Shown in pieces: positions 7,169 through 14,768 of a stretch of DNA of 51,021 bases (its first letter is position 1; every line of letters starts with the position of its first letter). The notes beneath the pieces were generated by a model. It was not told the DNA's origin. It worked only from the letters and a program-made list of their open reading frames with translations, and did not search any database. This DNA comes from Pleurocapsales cyanobacterium LEGE 10410. Its GTDB lineage: Bacteria > Cyanobacteriota > Cyanobacteriia > Cyanobacteriales > Xenococcaceae. The position numbers were made by a program, and so were the translations under genes. The stretch lies in contig JADEXJ010000029.1 in the NCBI GenBank assembly GCA_015207195.1, forward strand, positions 1-51,021. Reading direction: 5' to 3'.

Positions 7169-9271
7169 TTAAGCTGATTCAGCTACTTTAAATTGAGCTA
7201 CCGCCGTCTCCAGCTTCTGAGCTACCTGAGCTGTCTCCCCAATCGATTTGGCTACTTCTTCTGATGAGTGAGAAGTGACTTCAGATAATTGAGCGATTTT
7301 TTGCATCAGTTCAGTCACGTTGCGGGAAGTATCAGCCTGAGATATGGTACTTTGAGAGATTGATTCGATCAGCTGGTTGATCGCCTGAGATTTTTCTAGT
7401 ACTAGTCTTAAGCTCTCTTTCGTGGATTCGATCAGGTGGGTAGTTTCTACTACCTGAGCCGTACCAGATTCCATAGCTTGGTTGACATCCTGAGTTTCTG
7501 CCTGAATTTCTCCGACAATTTTGGCAATTTCTTTAGTTGCTGTGGCGGACTGTTCCGCCAATTCTGCTACCTGTTCGGCAACGATACTAAAACCCTGACC
7601 GTATTCTCCTGCTCGTCCAGCCTCAACCGTGGCGTTAATCGCTAAGATGTTGGTTCTGAGGGCGATTTCTTCAATAAAGGAGACAGCCTGGGAGATTTTT
7701 TGCGAAGATTCTCCCAATCGCTTCATTTTCTTCGAGGTTTCCCCTACTGTAGTTCGCAGGTTGGAAATACTGTCTACAGTGAAGTCCATGTCTTTAGTAC
7801 TGCTCAGGACAGTGTTGTAGGTATCATCAGCGAACTGTTCTACCTGACTGGCGTTGGCTGCTACTGCCTGAATCGATTGGGACATCTGTTCTACGGACAT
7901 CAAGGTATTGCGAGTTTCTTCGGCTTCGGTAACGGCTTGCTGTGCCAATAAACGGATTTCCTGTTCGTTTTGTTTCAGGGAAGAACCTACCTGACTAGTT
8001 GACTGTTTTGCCTCGATCGCAATTTCCTGTAGATTATCAATAATGGCATTGAATAAATCGGCAACCGTACTCAATTCTACAGAGTTCAAGTTAGCTCGGA
8101 CGGTTAAATCTCCATCTGTCGCGTCAATTACTTCATCTATTAGAGTAGAAATTGCTGTTTCTAGCTGTTCTCTTCGTTGACGTTGCTCCTCTGCTTTTTT
8201 TTCTATATCCTCAATCGATTCCTGTAGCTGTTGCGCCATCAGGTTAAAAGAAACTGCCAAAATCCCGATTTCATCATCGCGATTGCTTTTTACTCTACCG
8301 CTGAGGTCTCCTTCGGCAACCTTCAAAGAAACATCTGTCAGCTCGGATACGGGTTTGACTGCTCTGTTAACAATAGCTGAAGTCAAAATACTCGTAAATA
8401 AGATCACCACAATGATTGAAGCGATGGCAATCTGTTGATATTGGCGTTCGGCTGCCAAAGCTTCACTGGTTTGCTGGAGTACCACCGCAGCCCAACCATT
8501 ATCTAGCATTTCGCCTTGAGCGATCCATTCTGTTCCTGCTTCGTCAACGAAGGTTAATATACCTTCATTCCCCGCCAAAATATTGGCTACGGGAGGATAG
8601 TTACTCAGATCTACTAAAGTATCTCTTGAAGTAATTTCGGGGTCTGTATGAGCTACCGCCCTACCTTCGCTATCGACAACAATTGCTACCCCTGTTTCTC
8701 CCAAGTCTGTCTGCTTAACCTGTTCGGTAATAGCATCTAAGGTGCTGCAAATTGTCGCTGCCCCTTGAATCGTATTTTGCGGTTGAATTGGCGTAGCTAT
8801 ACACACCGAAGGCTTGCCAGAAGTTCTACCAATCAGCGGTTGATAGGTAATTTCATTACCAGCCATAGCACCTTTAAAGTATTGGCGACTGCTGTAGTCT
8901 TTTGCTGCTTGATTGTCACTACGAGCAATATTGATCCCATTCAGATTAGTAGTATGTGCCAGGTAAATACTTTCATAGTAGTCGAGCAAATTTTCTAAAA
9001 CGGGCTTTTGCTGTGCGGGGTTCAAGCTGGTGATAGCTGGTTGAGTGGACAGATTCCTTAATGCTCTGATATTCATCTGAATCCATCGCGAGACATTGCC
9101 CTGTAATTTTTCTGCCTCTAGTTCAATAATTTGTTCGGCATCTTCATGAATAATTTTAGTAGCGCGATAGCTAGCAAATCCAATCCCAATGACAATTGGT
9201 GGTATGATGCCAACAGCAACCAGGGTTAATGGTATCCGAAAACGTAGGCTTTTAAATAGTGGTAGTTTCAT
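7169..9271 (-). CDS. Methyl-accepting chemotaxis protein with periplasmic sensor (first of pair)
   Basis: The 700-residue chemoreceptor starts almost directly with TM1 (about 12-34). It has a periplasmic region of about 245 residues with Cache features (RQYFKGAMAGN, GRTSGKPS, DSEGRAVAHTDP), TM2 at about 281-304, HAMP, then the signalling domain. The tip near 537-560 reads TNILAINATVEAGRAGEYGQ. The pattern fits a double-Cache sensor, which in characterised receptors binds amino acids or other small metabolites. It lies in the pixJ1 position of the operon, yet the light-sensing GAF region of PixJ is absent. There is a 182-base gap after the cheW-like gene, long for the operon. The cytoplasmic half is nearly duplicated in the next gene. 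Confidence 0.92.
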   Translation of the reverse strand: MKLPLFKSLRFRIPLTLVAVGIIPPIVIGIGFASYRATKIIHEDAEQIIELEAEKLQGNVSRWIQMNIRALRNLSTQPAITSLNPAQQKPVLENLLDYYESIYLAHTTNLNGINIARSDNQAAKDYSSRQYFKGAMAGNEITYQPLIGRTSGKPSVCIATPIQPQNTIQGAATICSTLDAITEQVKQTDLGETGVAIVVDSEGRAVAHTDPEITSRDTLVDLSNYPPVANILAGNEGILTFVDEAGTEWIAQGEMLDNGWAAVVLQQTSEALAAERQYQQIAIASIIVVILFTSILTSAIVNRAVKPVSELTDVSLKVAEGDLSGRVKSNRDDEIGILAVSFNLMAQQLQESIEDIEKKAEEQRQRREQLETAISTLIDEVIDATDGDLTVRANLNSVELSTVADLFNAIIDNLQEIAIEAKQSTSQVGSSLKQNEQEIRLLAQQAVTEAEETRNTLMSVEQMSQSIQAVAANASQVEQFADDTYNTVLSSTKDMDFTVDSISNLRTTVGETSKKMKRLGESSQKISQAVSFIEEIALRTNILAINATVEAGRAGEYGQGFSIVAEQVAELAEQSATATKEIAKIVGEIQAETQDVNQAMESGTAQVVETTHLIESTKESLRLVLEKSQAINQLIESISQSTISQADTSRNVTELMQKIAQLSEVTSHSSEEVAKSIGETAQVAQKLETAVAQFKVAESA

Positions 9272-9453
9272 AGAGATATGCGTAAATCAATGATGATGAT
9301 TTTTGGTTTTCGCTAAAACTGTAGTCAAAAATTAGCGAATTGTACTATCGGGCTAAAATAGAGCAAAATAGGTAGTACCCAAAGAAGTAGTAAAAATAAC
9401 TTCCATAAAAAAATTTAGTCTTGGCTTTTGCTCAATTCGTGGGCTGTAGAGGG

Positions 9454-9975
9454 TCAAACTGCGACTAAAGATTTCCAGATCCGTCCGAACTCCAATACAG
9501 GAATCATCGTTGTTTCGCTTTGCACTACACCAGAAAGATAAGACGCAATCTTAGAAGTCGAAGCAGCTGTAGATGATTGAATCTGTTCGGCTGGTAAACG
9601 AATAATGCCCTGGATGCTACTTACCGCCAGTCCAACCTGAATAGGCGTTAGGGGATTAGTTTGCAACACAATAACTTGATATTGCTGAGGAGTAGTTAAT
9701 TGAGAAGGCAGGGTTAATAATTGAGCCAGATCGAAAACGCAAAAAACGCGATCGCGCGAATTCATCATACCAATAACCGATTCTGGCATACTAGGCAGAG
9801 GAGTTATCTGCCCAGCTTCAACTATCAAAGTCTCCTGCACCTGTTCCATCGACAGCAAAGCGGTAATCTCTGATGTCAGTTGAAATTTGATGTAAGGATT
9901 TCCCGATACGGAATTTCCTTTAAATAACTCCTGTAAATTAGCTTGAATTCTCGAAGCTGGGCTTGATATTGACAT
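9454..9975 (-). CDS. CheW-like adaptor (PixI type)
   Basis: This is a 173-residue single CheW domain that would link the receptors to the CheA kinase in the cytoplasmic array. Typical features are the short beta strands around INSRDRVFCVFDLAQLL-type sequence (residues 68-85), the PLPSMPESVIGMMNSRD segment before it, and a C-terminal strand with VLEFGRIWK. The gene starts six bases after the CheY stop, so the two are probably co-translated. The gene order CheY-CheW-MCP-MCP-CheA matches pixH-I-J1-J2-L. Confidence 0.9.
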   Translation of the reverse strand: MSISSPASRIQANLQELFKGNSVSGNPYIKFQLTSEITALLSMEQVQETLIVEAGQITPLPSMPESVIGMMNSRDRVFCVFDLAQLLTLPSQLTTPQQYQVIVLQTNPLTPIQVGLAVSSIQGIIRLPAEQIQSSTAASTSKIASYLSGVVQSETTMIPVLEFGRIWKSLVAV

Positions 9976-9981
9976 GGTTAT

Positions 9982-10344
9982 TTATCCAATTACTTCTTTG
10001 ACTGCGCTCACCAATTCTTCTTTGGTACAGGGTTTGGTGACATAAGCTTTGACCCCTTGTTTTAATGCCCACATGCGATCGACTTCTCTATCTTTAGCAG
10101 TGCAGGCAATTATGGGAATTTCAGCAGTTGCGGGGTTCTTTTTGAGCTTACGGCAAACGTCTAAACCTCCCATTTTTGGCATCATCCAATCTGTCACAAT
10201 CGCATCGGGTTTGTTGCTTTCGGCTTTGCCAATTGCCTCTTTTCCACCATTTGCCAGAATAATGTTATAGCCAGCAGTAGATAGGTATTTTGCCATTAAA
10301 TCTAATTCAGATTGGATGTCGTCAACGATCAAGATAGTTTTCAT
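9982..10344 (-). CDS. CheY-like response regulator (PixH type)
   Basis: The single receiver domain has 120 residues from the ATG at 10344. A TTG six codons upstream would add MKLTKI, but the ATG gives the usual MKTILIVDD opening. The acidic pocket is DD at 8-9, the phospho-acceptor is Asp52 in TDWMMPKMGG, and the switch Thr/Lys are in ACTAKD and VTKPC. It would take phosphate from the hybrid CheA and act on the pilus motors or as a phosphate sink. It lies between the PatA-like and CheW-like genes, as pixH does. Confidence 0.92.
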   Translation of the reverse strand: MKTILIVDDIQSELDLMAKYLSTAGYNIILANGGKEAIGKAESNKPDAIVTDWMMPKMGGLDVCRKLKKNPATAEIPIIACTAKDREVDRMWALKQGVKAYVTKPCTKEELVSAVKEVIG

Positions 10345-10445
10345 GATTTTGGTTAGTTTCAATTAAATAATATTTACTTTGGAGCGGTCAGTTGTCTAAA
10401 ACGATCTCTAATAATCTCTAAAAAAATAATTTATTAATTTACAAA

Positions 10446-11699
10446 TTATTTGAGGTACTTTTCGACAATTTCTGTTAATCCTTGTTGAGTAAAAGGCTTG
10501 GTTAAATAATCGGTTGCTCCAGATATTTTCGCCCTTGCCTTGTCAATAAATCCTGTGTTTCCTGTCACCATGATAATTGGAGTATCGTTGCATTTACCGC
10601 TGCTTCTTAGCAGTCCGCATAGCTTATAACCATTAATTCTAGGCATACTAATATCCAGCAGAATTAAGTCTGGTGAAATTTGAAAAATTCGCGATACTGC
10701 TTGAACGGGATCGTCTATAGCCGTGACCTCAAATCTTTCTTGACCAAGGAAACGCTTGATTTCAGCTAAAATAGTCGGGCTATCATCAATACATACTATT
10801 TTCCAGGTTTTATTCTGGGCATTAGCAGCATTAGGATGTCCAGCTTTACTATCATTATTGGAGTTTGATAATGAATGCCCTACATCTCGTTTGGTTTTAG
10901 GAATAGCAGGTAATTTGTCTAGAGGAGATTGAGCATCATTCAAATAAATAATCTTCTCATCAATGTATGGAGACAAAATTTTTGCTACCTGAAGCTCGTC
11001 TTTTTTGAGTAATATTGATAGTTGGCGAATGCTGGTACGCCCTCTCAATACCTGAGTCAGTTCTATTAGGGTTCTACGATTTAATGAACCAGAAGCTGGA
11101 AGAGATTTTGTTTCCCAACTAGGAGGAAAATATGGACGTTGATAGACAGAAAGTATTTCATTACTGCAATCTTGCCACTGTTTTAGCCTGATTTGTTCCT
11201 GGTTCAAACATTCCGATACGCTAAGAGATAGCGAATCTTGAATTGGTAAGGGAATCCAAGAAGGAAGAGGATGTCCCTCGTGCCATGAAGAAGTACCTCG
11301 ATCTAGCCAAAGACAATACTGTATTTCATCTTTGTCGATCTGCTCGATCAGTTTTAAACATTGTGATAGATCGAGGTGTTTTTCTGTCAGAAGCCAAGGA
11401 ATAACTTTGCCATAGAGATTTTGAGTCGGAGATTTATTTTGTGGAGAAGACTGCATCTTAATTATAGATGGAGGCAAGTTTTTCAAAGCTGCGATCGCTT
11501 GTTTCCATCCAAAATAATGTAGATAATACTTAAGTTGGTCTAGCAATTGTGCAGAACAACAGACATATTGTATTTTTCCCCCTTGGAAATAAATTTTCCA
11601 AGAAACCAATCCTTCATCAAGTTCAAGGCAACCAGAACTATTAGAGTCTGCTAGTTGAGACAATAATTCCCTGGAATTAAGCTTTGTCGTTGTTGTCAT
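10446..11699 (-). CDS. PatA/PixG-like response regulator (PATAN plus receiver)
   Basis: The protein has 417 residues. The N-terminal 270 residues match the cyanobacterial PATAN/DUF4388-type region (SGCLELDEG...WKIYFQGGKIQYV) followed by a helical part. A receiver domain fills the C-terminus, with the acidic pair in CIDDSP, phospho-acceptor Asp349 in LLDISMPRING, and LTKPF. PixG/TaxP1 and PatA have this architecture; in studied cyanobacteria such proteins couple taxis signalling to the PilB motor and pilus placement. It is the first gene of the chemosensory operon, and its promoter should lie in the 64 bases before it or upstream of ureF, which points the same way. Confidence 0.9.
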   Translation of the reverse strand: MTTTTKLNSRELLSQLADSNSSGCLELDEGLVSWKIYFQGGKIQYVCCSAQLLDQLKYYLHYFGWKQAIAALKNLPPSIIKMQSSPQNKSPTQNLYGKVIPWLLTEKHLDLSQCLKLIEQIDKDEIQYCLWLDRGTSSWHEGHPLPSWIPLPIQDSLSLSVSECLNQEQIRLKQWQDCSNEILSVYQRPYFPPSWETKSLPASGSLNRRTLIELTQVLRGRTSIRQLSILLKKDELQVAKILSPYIDEKIIYLNDAQSPLDKLPAIPKTKRDVGHSLSNSNNDSKAGHPNAANAQNKTWKIVCIDDSPTILAEIKRFLGQERFEVTAIDDPVQAVSRIFQISPDLILLDISMPRINGYKLCGLLRSSGKCNDTPIIMVTGNTGFIDKARAKISGATDYLTKPFTQQGLTEIVEKYLK

Positions 11700-11763
11700 A
11701 ATGGCGAGAATTAATTTGTTACGCTTATGATTCCCAAATAAGCCAATTAATTATCATCGTCAA

Positions 11764-12477
11764 TTAATTAGCAAACAATCGACTAGCTAATTTTGTATGG
11801 TGTATCTGTGCCAAATCAATCTCAGGAGTGCAAGACCACATTTGCTCTAAATTCATCGAAGATGCAATTTTGTAGGCTGCTTCCAGATCTGGTGCTAGCT
11901 GAAGCAGGATTTTTTGTGCTTGCAGGTGTCCCAAAATTCCCAAACGAATTGCTGCACCGAGTATCCCCGTGACTAAGCCATGTAAAAAAGCCAAAGCTGT
12001 ATCGGTTGCGGTTAAACCCGCGAGGTTTCCCACTACACCAAAGACAATAGGGTGCAGACAATAAAATTGATTCAAAGCGCGTTTTTGAGCTAAAGTTGCT
12101 AGCTGTTGATGTTGCCAGGTAGATTGCGCCACCATTAGTAAGGCTCGCCCGCTTTGTTGTTGAGTTTTGCGCGTGATTGCGATGGAAGTTTGAGCAAATA
12201 ATTGGGCATCTATCTGGATAATCTTTTCCAAATCATTTGCTGCGCCAGCTCGATAAGCATGAATTAAAGCCACAAGATCGCAAGTAGCAATTTTATTGTA
12301 TGCGAGTATTTGAAGAAAGGAAACTAAATCCTCAGGCTGCCGTATTTTATCTTGTTGAACTAGAGACTCTAAACCATGAGATAGGGTATAGGATCCAGAA
12401 GGAAAGAATGAGTCGGCTAACTGCATTTGAGCCAGCTTTTGCTTAATGGTTGATGGTCGATTGTCTAAGTTATTCAT
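11764..12477 (-). CDS. ureF: Urease accessory protein UreF
   Basis: The 237-residue GTPase-activating-type chaperone works with UreD and UreG to load nickel into urease. Diagnostic parts are [18 protein letters not shown] near the start, the all-helical body, and the [11 protein letters not shown] segment. The ATG at 12477 is preferred to an in-frame ATG 14 codons upstream, because the extra residues ([13 protein letters not shown]) do not belong to the family and overlap the hicA remnant. No other urease gene is in the window, so the operon is dispersed, as is common in cyanobacteria. It lies just upstream of the chemosensory operon on the same strand; co-transcription is possible but not functionally expected. 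Confidence 0.92.
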   Translation of the reverse strand: MNNLDNRPSTIKQKLAQMQLADSFFPSGSYTLSHGLESLVQQDKIRQPEDLVSFLQILAYNKIATCDLVALIHAYRAGAANDLEKIIQIDAQLFAQTSIAITRKTQQQSGRALLMVAQSTWQHQQLATLAQKRALNQFYCLHPIVFGVVGNLAGLTATDTALAFLHGLVTGILGAAIRLGILGHLQAQKILLQLAPDLEAAYKIASSMNLEQMWSCTPEIDLAQIHHTKLASRLFAN

Positions 12478-12509
12478 TAGAAAAAACAGCGATCCACGAT
12501 AGTAGCAGC

Positions 12510-12655
12510 GGAGCATCATCCCACTTCAAATAATAAAATAGAAGCATCCTCTAATCGATCGCAAAATAGTTCTGTCTGGTAAAGATGGTGCAGATGCTAA
12601 ACGTTACCAGGAAAAGGAAGTTATGCAGTTGTTAAAAGATATAAAAGAGGCTTAA
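12510..12655 (+). pseudogene. hicA toxin remnant, truncated and frameshifted
   Basis: The 3' part still reads KHPLIDRKIVLSGKDGADA followed by KRYQEKEV and a helical tail to the TAA at 12653. I recognise this as the C-terminus of HicA-type mRNA interferase proteins. Upstream, GASSHFK at 12510-12530 resembles the family's GSH motif but is in another frame, and a TAG at 12539-12541 stands where a Trp or similar residue is expected. The N-terminal half is missing and its place is taken by the ureF upstream region. The hicB remnant begins two bases after the stop, the normal toxin-antitoxin spacing. Confidence 0.65.
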
Positions 12656-12657
12656 GC

Positions 12658-13036
12658 ATGAATTCACCTTATAGCATTCTGATTCAATGGTCAGAAGAAG
12701 ACCAATGTTATGTTTGTTATGTTGTTTCAATTCCTGAGTTTACTAATTACGCCTGGTGTGAATTAAAATCACTAAATAGATCAGCCAGAAACGAAGGAAT
12801 TACGTAGCTTTAGATCTATTTAGTTAACTTTTAGACAACTACTAGAATCTGAAAAAGCTAATAGCTACGAACTAATAACTTTTCAACGAAGCTAATTCAC
12901 ACTAGGCGTTAATTATTATCAGCCAGTAACTCACGGCGAAACTTATGAACAAGCCTTAAAAAATGCTCAAGAAGTTTTAGAAATGTTACTTCAAGACAAT
13001 GCAACCCTGCCAGCACCTAATCTGTTTCAGACTTGA
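12658..13036 (+). pseudogene. hicB antitoxin split by a MITE
   Basis: The first part reads MNSPYSILIQWSEEDQCYV ... VSIPEFTN, then runs into inserted DNA and a stop at 12805. The second part reads YQPVTHGETYEQALKNAQEV ... LPAPNLFQT to the TGA at 13034. Removing 12749-12909 plus one TAATT copy rejoins them in frame as a complete HicB antitoxin of about 70 residues, with the expected order of Y-x-V-x-W, PE and GETYEQALKNAQEVLE. A 9-bp tandem duplication (TGTTATGTT twice) adds an extra CYV before the insertion. It pairs with the upstream hicA remnant, so the whole module is dead. Confidence 0.85.
12749..12909. mobile_element. 161-bp MITE with 17-bp terminal inverted repeats
   Basis: The left end ACGCCTGGTGTGAATTA (12749-12765) and right end TAATTCACACTAGGCGT (12893-12909) are inverted copies with one mismatch. 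TAATT flanks both sides (12744-12748 and 12910-12914) as a 5-bp target-site duplication. No open frame of useful length lies inside, so it must be mobilised by a transposase elsewhere. Internally, ACTAAATAGATC (12771-12782) pairs exactly with GATCTATTTAGT (12813-12824), giving a second hairpin. It interrupts hicB cleanly. Confidence 0.9.
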
Positions 13037-13216
13037 GCGATCTTGAATATGTAGACAGTATTGTTCTATGTCAAGAACAACAAGATGAGCTTTTAATCGA
13101 TTTTTTATTTATGATGGAATCCATTTAAAAAAACAGCGGTCGCTTTGTTGTTGAATAATTTCTGCACTTTAACTCCCTAGCTCCCCATCTCCCTAGCTCC
13201 CCAAGCTACTCGAACG
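13037..13216. other. Short spacer after hicB
   Basis: A 31-codon frame from a TTG at 13033 to the TAA at 13126 reads LSDLEYVDSIVLCQEQQDEL and then hydrophobic residues. It may be another gene remnant but is too short to assign. The pyrimidine-rich repeat at 13173-13206 fills the rest. Confidence 0.35.
13173..13206. repeat. CTCCCC-rich intergenic repeat, copy 1
   Basis: Iterated CTCCCTAG/CTCCCCAT units end in CTCCCCAAGCT. A second, degenerate copy ending in the same CTCCCCAAGCT lies at 29161-29194. Both sit downstream of genes in non-coding DNA. Confidence 0.6.
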
Positions 13217-14629
13217 CTATGCCTGTTTCCAAGTGCCGTGGAAACTATGGGGAATAACCGCAGGTAAAGCAATCCGACATACAGGAGGTTCGGATAGGCG
13301 ATCGCTATGATAGATTCTGACTTCACTGCGATCGCTGTTGCCATCATAAACCACGGTCAACAACCAACCCTGTTCGGGGTTATCTTGGCTAGGTACTAAA
13401 ATCGGTTCGGCAGGATAAATATTTTCTCCCATATCCGCAACGAGCATTTTACCAGTTTGACGATCGAGACGGGCGATCGCATTAAATAACTCCTGACCAA
13501 CTCTAGAGCGATCGCTATGGACATTTAAATAGGTATAACGCCAAGACTGTCCGACTTTTTGCGGGGAAACTAGGGGAAACTCTCCCGCAGCATTAGATAT
13601 TTGCTCGTTACTAATTACTTTTGCCGTTTGTGGTTCAATTGTCAGCGACCATAAAGTTCCTGGGGCTGGGGTTTTAGTGTAGCCAGATGCCACTTCTTTT
13701 AAATACTGATTGGTGTCAAAATTTTCATAGCGAGTAAATTCGGTAACGATCTTGCCTTCTTCGTTGACATAGCCATTAGCAAAATGCCACTGAAACCAAG
13801 CATCCGTTTGACTACGGCTCACCAAAGACAAATCGCGGTCAAAAATCAAGATCTCCGTACCCAACTCTGGTTTCCATTCCATTGCTTCGCTGTAGCTTTT
13901 TTGACCCAACACAATAGGAGCAAGGTTTGCCCTTACTGGTGAGACTAAAAAAATCAAATATTGTCCTGCCAGACAAAAATCGTGAATTAAGGGCAATCCC
14001 GATAGAGTATGAGATTGCTGTTTGAGCTTGCCTTGGGAGTCATAATGGTAAAGGTTAAGCTCGGCATTTAACCCAGCACCCATGCCGTAATTAAACAGAT
14101 CACCCGTAACGGGATCGACTTTGGGATGGGCAGAAAAAGCTTTGTCACCCAAACCAAAGTCGTCCACACCTAAAGTAGTTAAGCTATTTAGGTCTAGGGC
14201 ATGAGGAGATCCACCTTCCCAAAGAGCCAGTAATCTGTCTGGTAATGCTAAAACTGAAGTATTGGCAGCGTTTTTGACAGATTTTAGCCAATTATTCCAA
14301 AATGCTCCTTTAGCCGTCATTCCATAGTTAGGATAGATAAACTCATTTTCTGCTTGCTCATCTAAGTATCCTAGGGTTTGTACGTAGCGATACACTCCTG
14401 TTACCCCAGAATCGTTAAAATGAACTCCTAGAATAGCTCCGTCACCGTCAAACCAGTGTCCTACTCGTTGTTCTCCTCTAGAGAGTCTTGCTGGACCATT
14501 ACGGTATAGTGTGCCTCGCAGCTCCAGAGGAATTTCTCCAGCGATAATTGATAGAGTTGTCGAATGAAATTCTGTTGCGGGTTGGGCGATCGCCTTTGAC
14601 CAAGCTTTGAGTTTAGATGTAGTTATCAT
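13217..14629 (-). CDS. Carotenoid/apocarotenoid cleavage oxygenase
   Basis: This 470-residue protein is in the RPE65/NinaB family, which uses a four-histidine Fe(II) centre in a seven-bladed beta-propeller to split a carotenoid double bond with O2. The four expected His contexts are visible: HPKVDP (His168), IHDF (His216), WHFANGY (His282) and SFHGTW (His464). Length and motifs are close to cyanobacterial apocarotenoid-15,15'-oxygenase, which makes retinal from apocarotenals, so retinal or a short apocarotenoid is the likely product; full-length carotenoid cleavage is not excluded. No signal peptide is seen, and related enzymes touch the membrane by a hydrophobic patch. It is divergent from ndhA with about 140 bases between. 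Confidence 0.92.
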   Translation of the reverse strand: MITTSKLKAWSKAIAQPATEFHSTTLSIIAGEIPLELRGTLYRNGPARLSRGEQRVGHWFDGDGAILGVHFNDSGVTGVYRYVQTLGYLDEQAENEFIYPNYGMTAKGAFWNNWLKSVKNAANTSVLALPDRLLALWEGGSPHALDLNSLTTLGVDDFGLGDKAFSAHPKVDPVTGDLFNYGMGAGLNAELNLYHYDSQGKLKQQSHTLSGLPLIHDFCLAGQYLIFLVSPVRANLAPIVLGQKSYSEAMEWKPELGTEILIFDRDLSLVSRSQTDAWFQWHFANGYVNEEGKIVTEFTRYENFDTNQYLKEVASGYTKTPAPGTLWSLTIEPQTAKVISNEQISNAAGEFPLVSPQKVGQSWRYTYLNVHSDRSRVGQELFNAIARLDRQTGKMLVADMGENIYPAEPILVPSQDNPEQGWLLTVVYDGNSDRSEVRIYHSDRLSEPPVCRIALPAVIPHSFHGTWKQA

Positions 14630-14768
14630 TAGTTTTAATTTAAGTTTTTATAACTAATTCAAGATTTATAGACTGACCGACAGCGATATACTAGCAATGA
14701 TAAGCAGTGAAAAATTGTATAAGTCTTATTTAGTCTGAGATTAGCTTAATCCAATACGATATACAAAT

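Noticed and set aside
13033-13128. 32-codon frame after hicB as a gene
   Set aside because: Too short, no start signal, and no recognisable motif.
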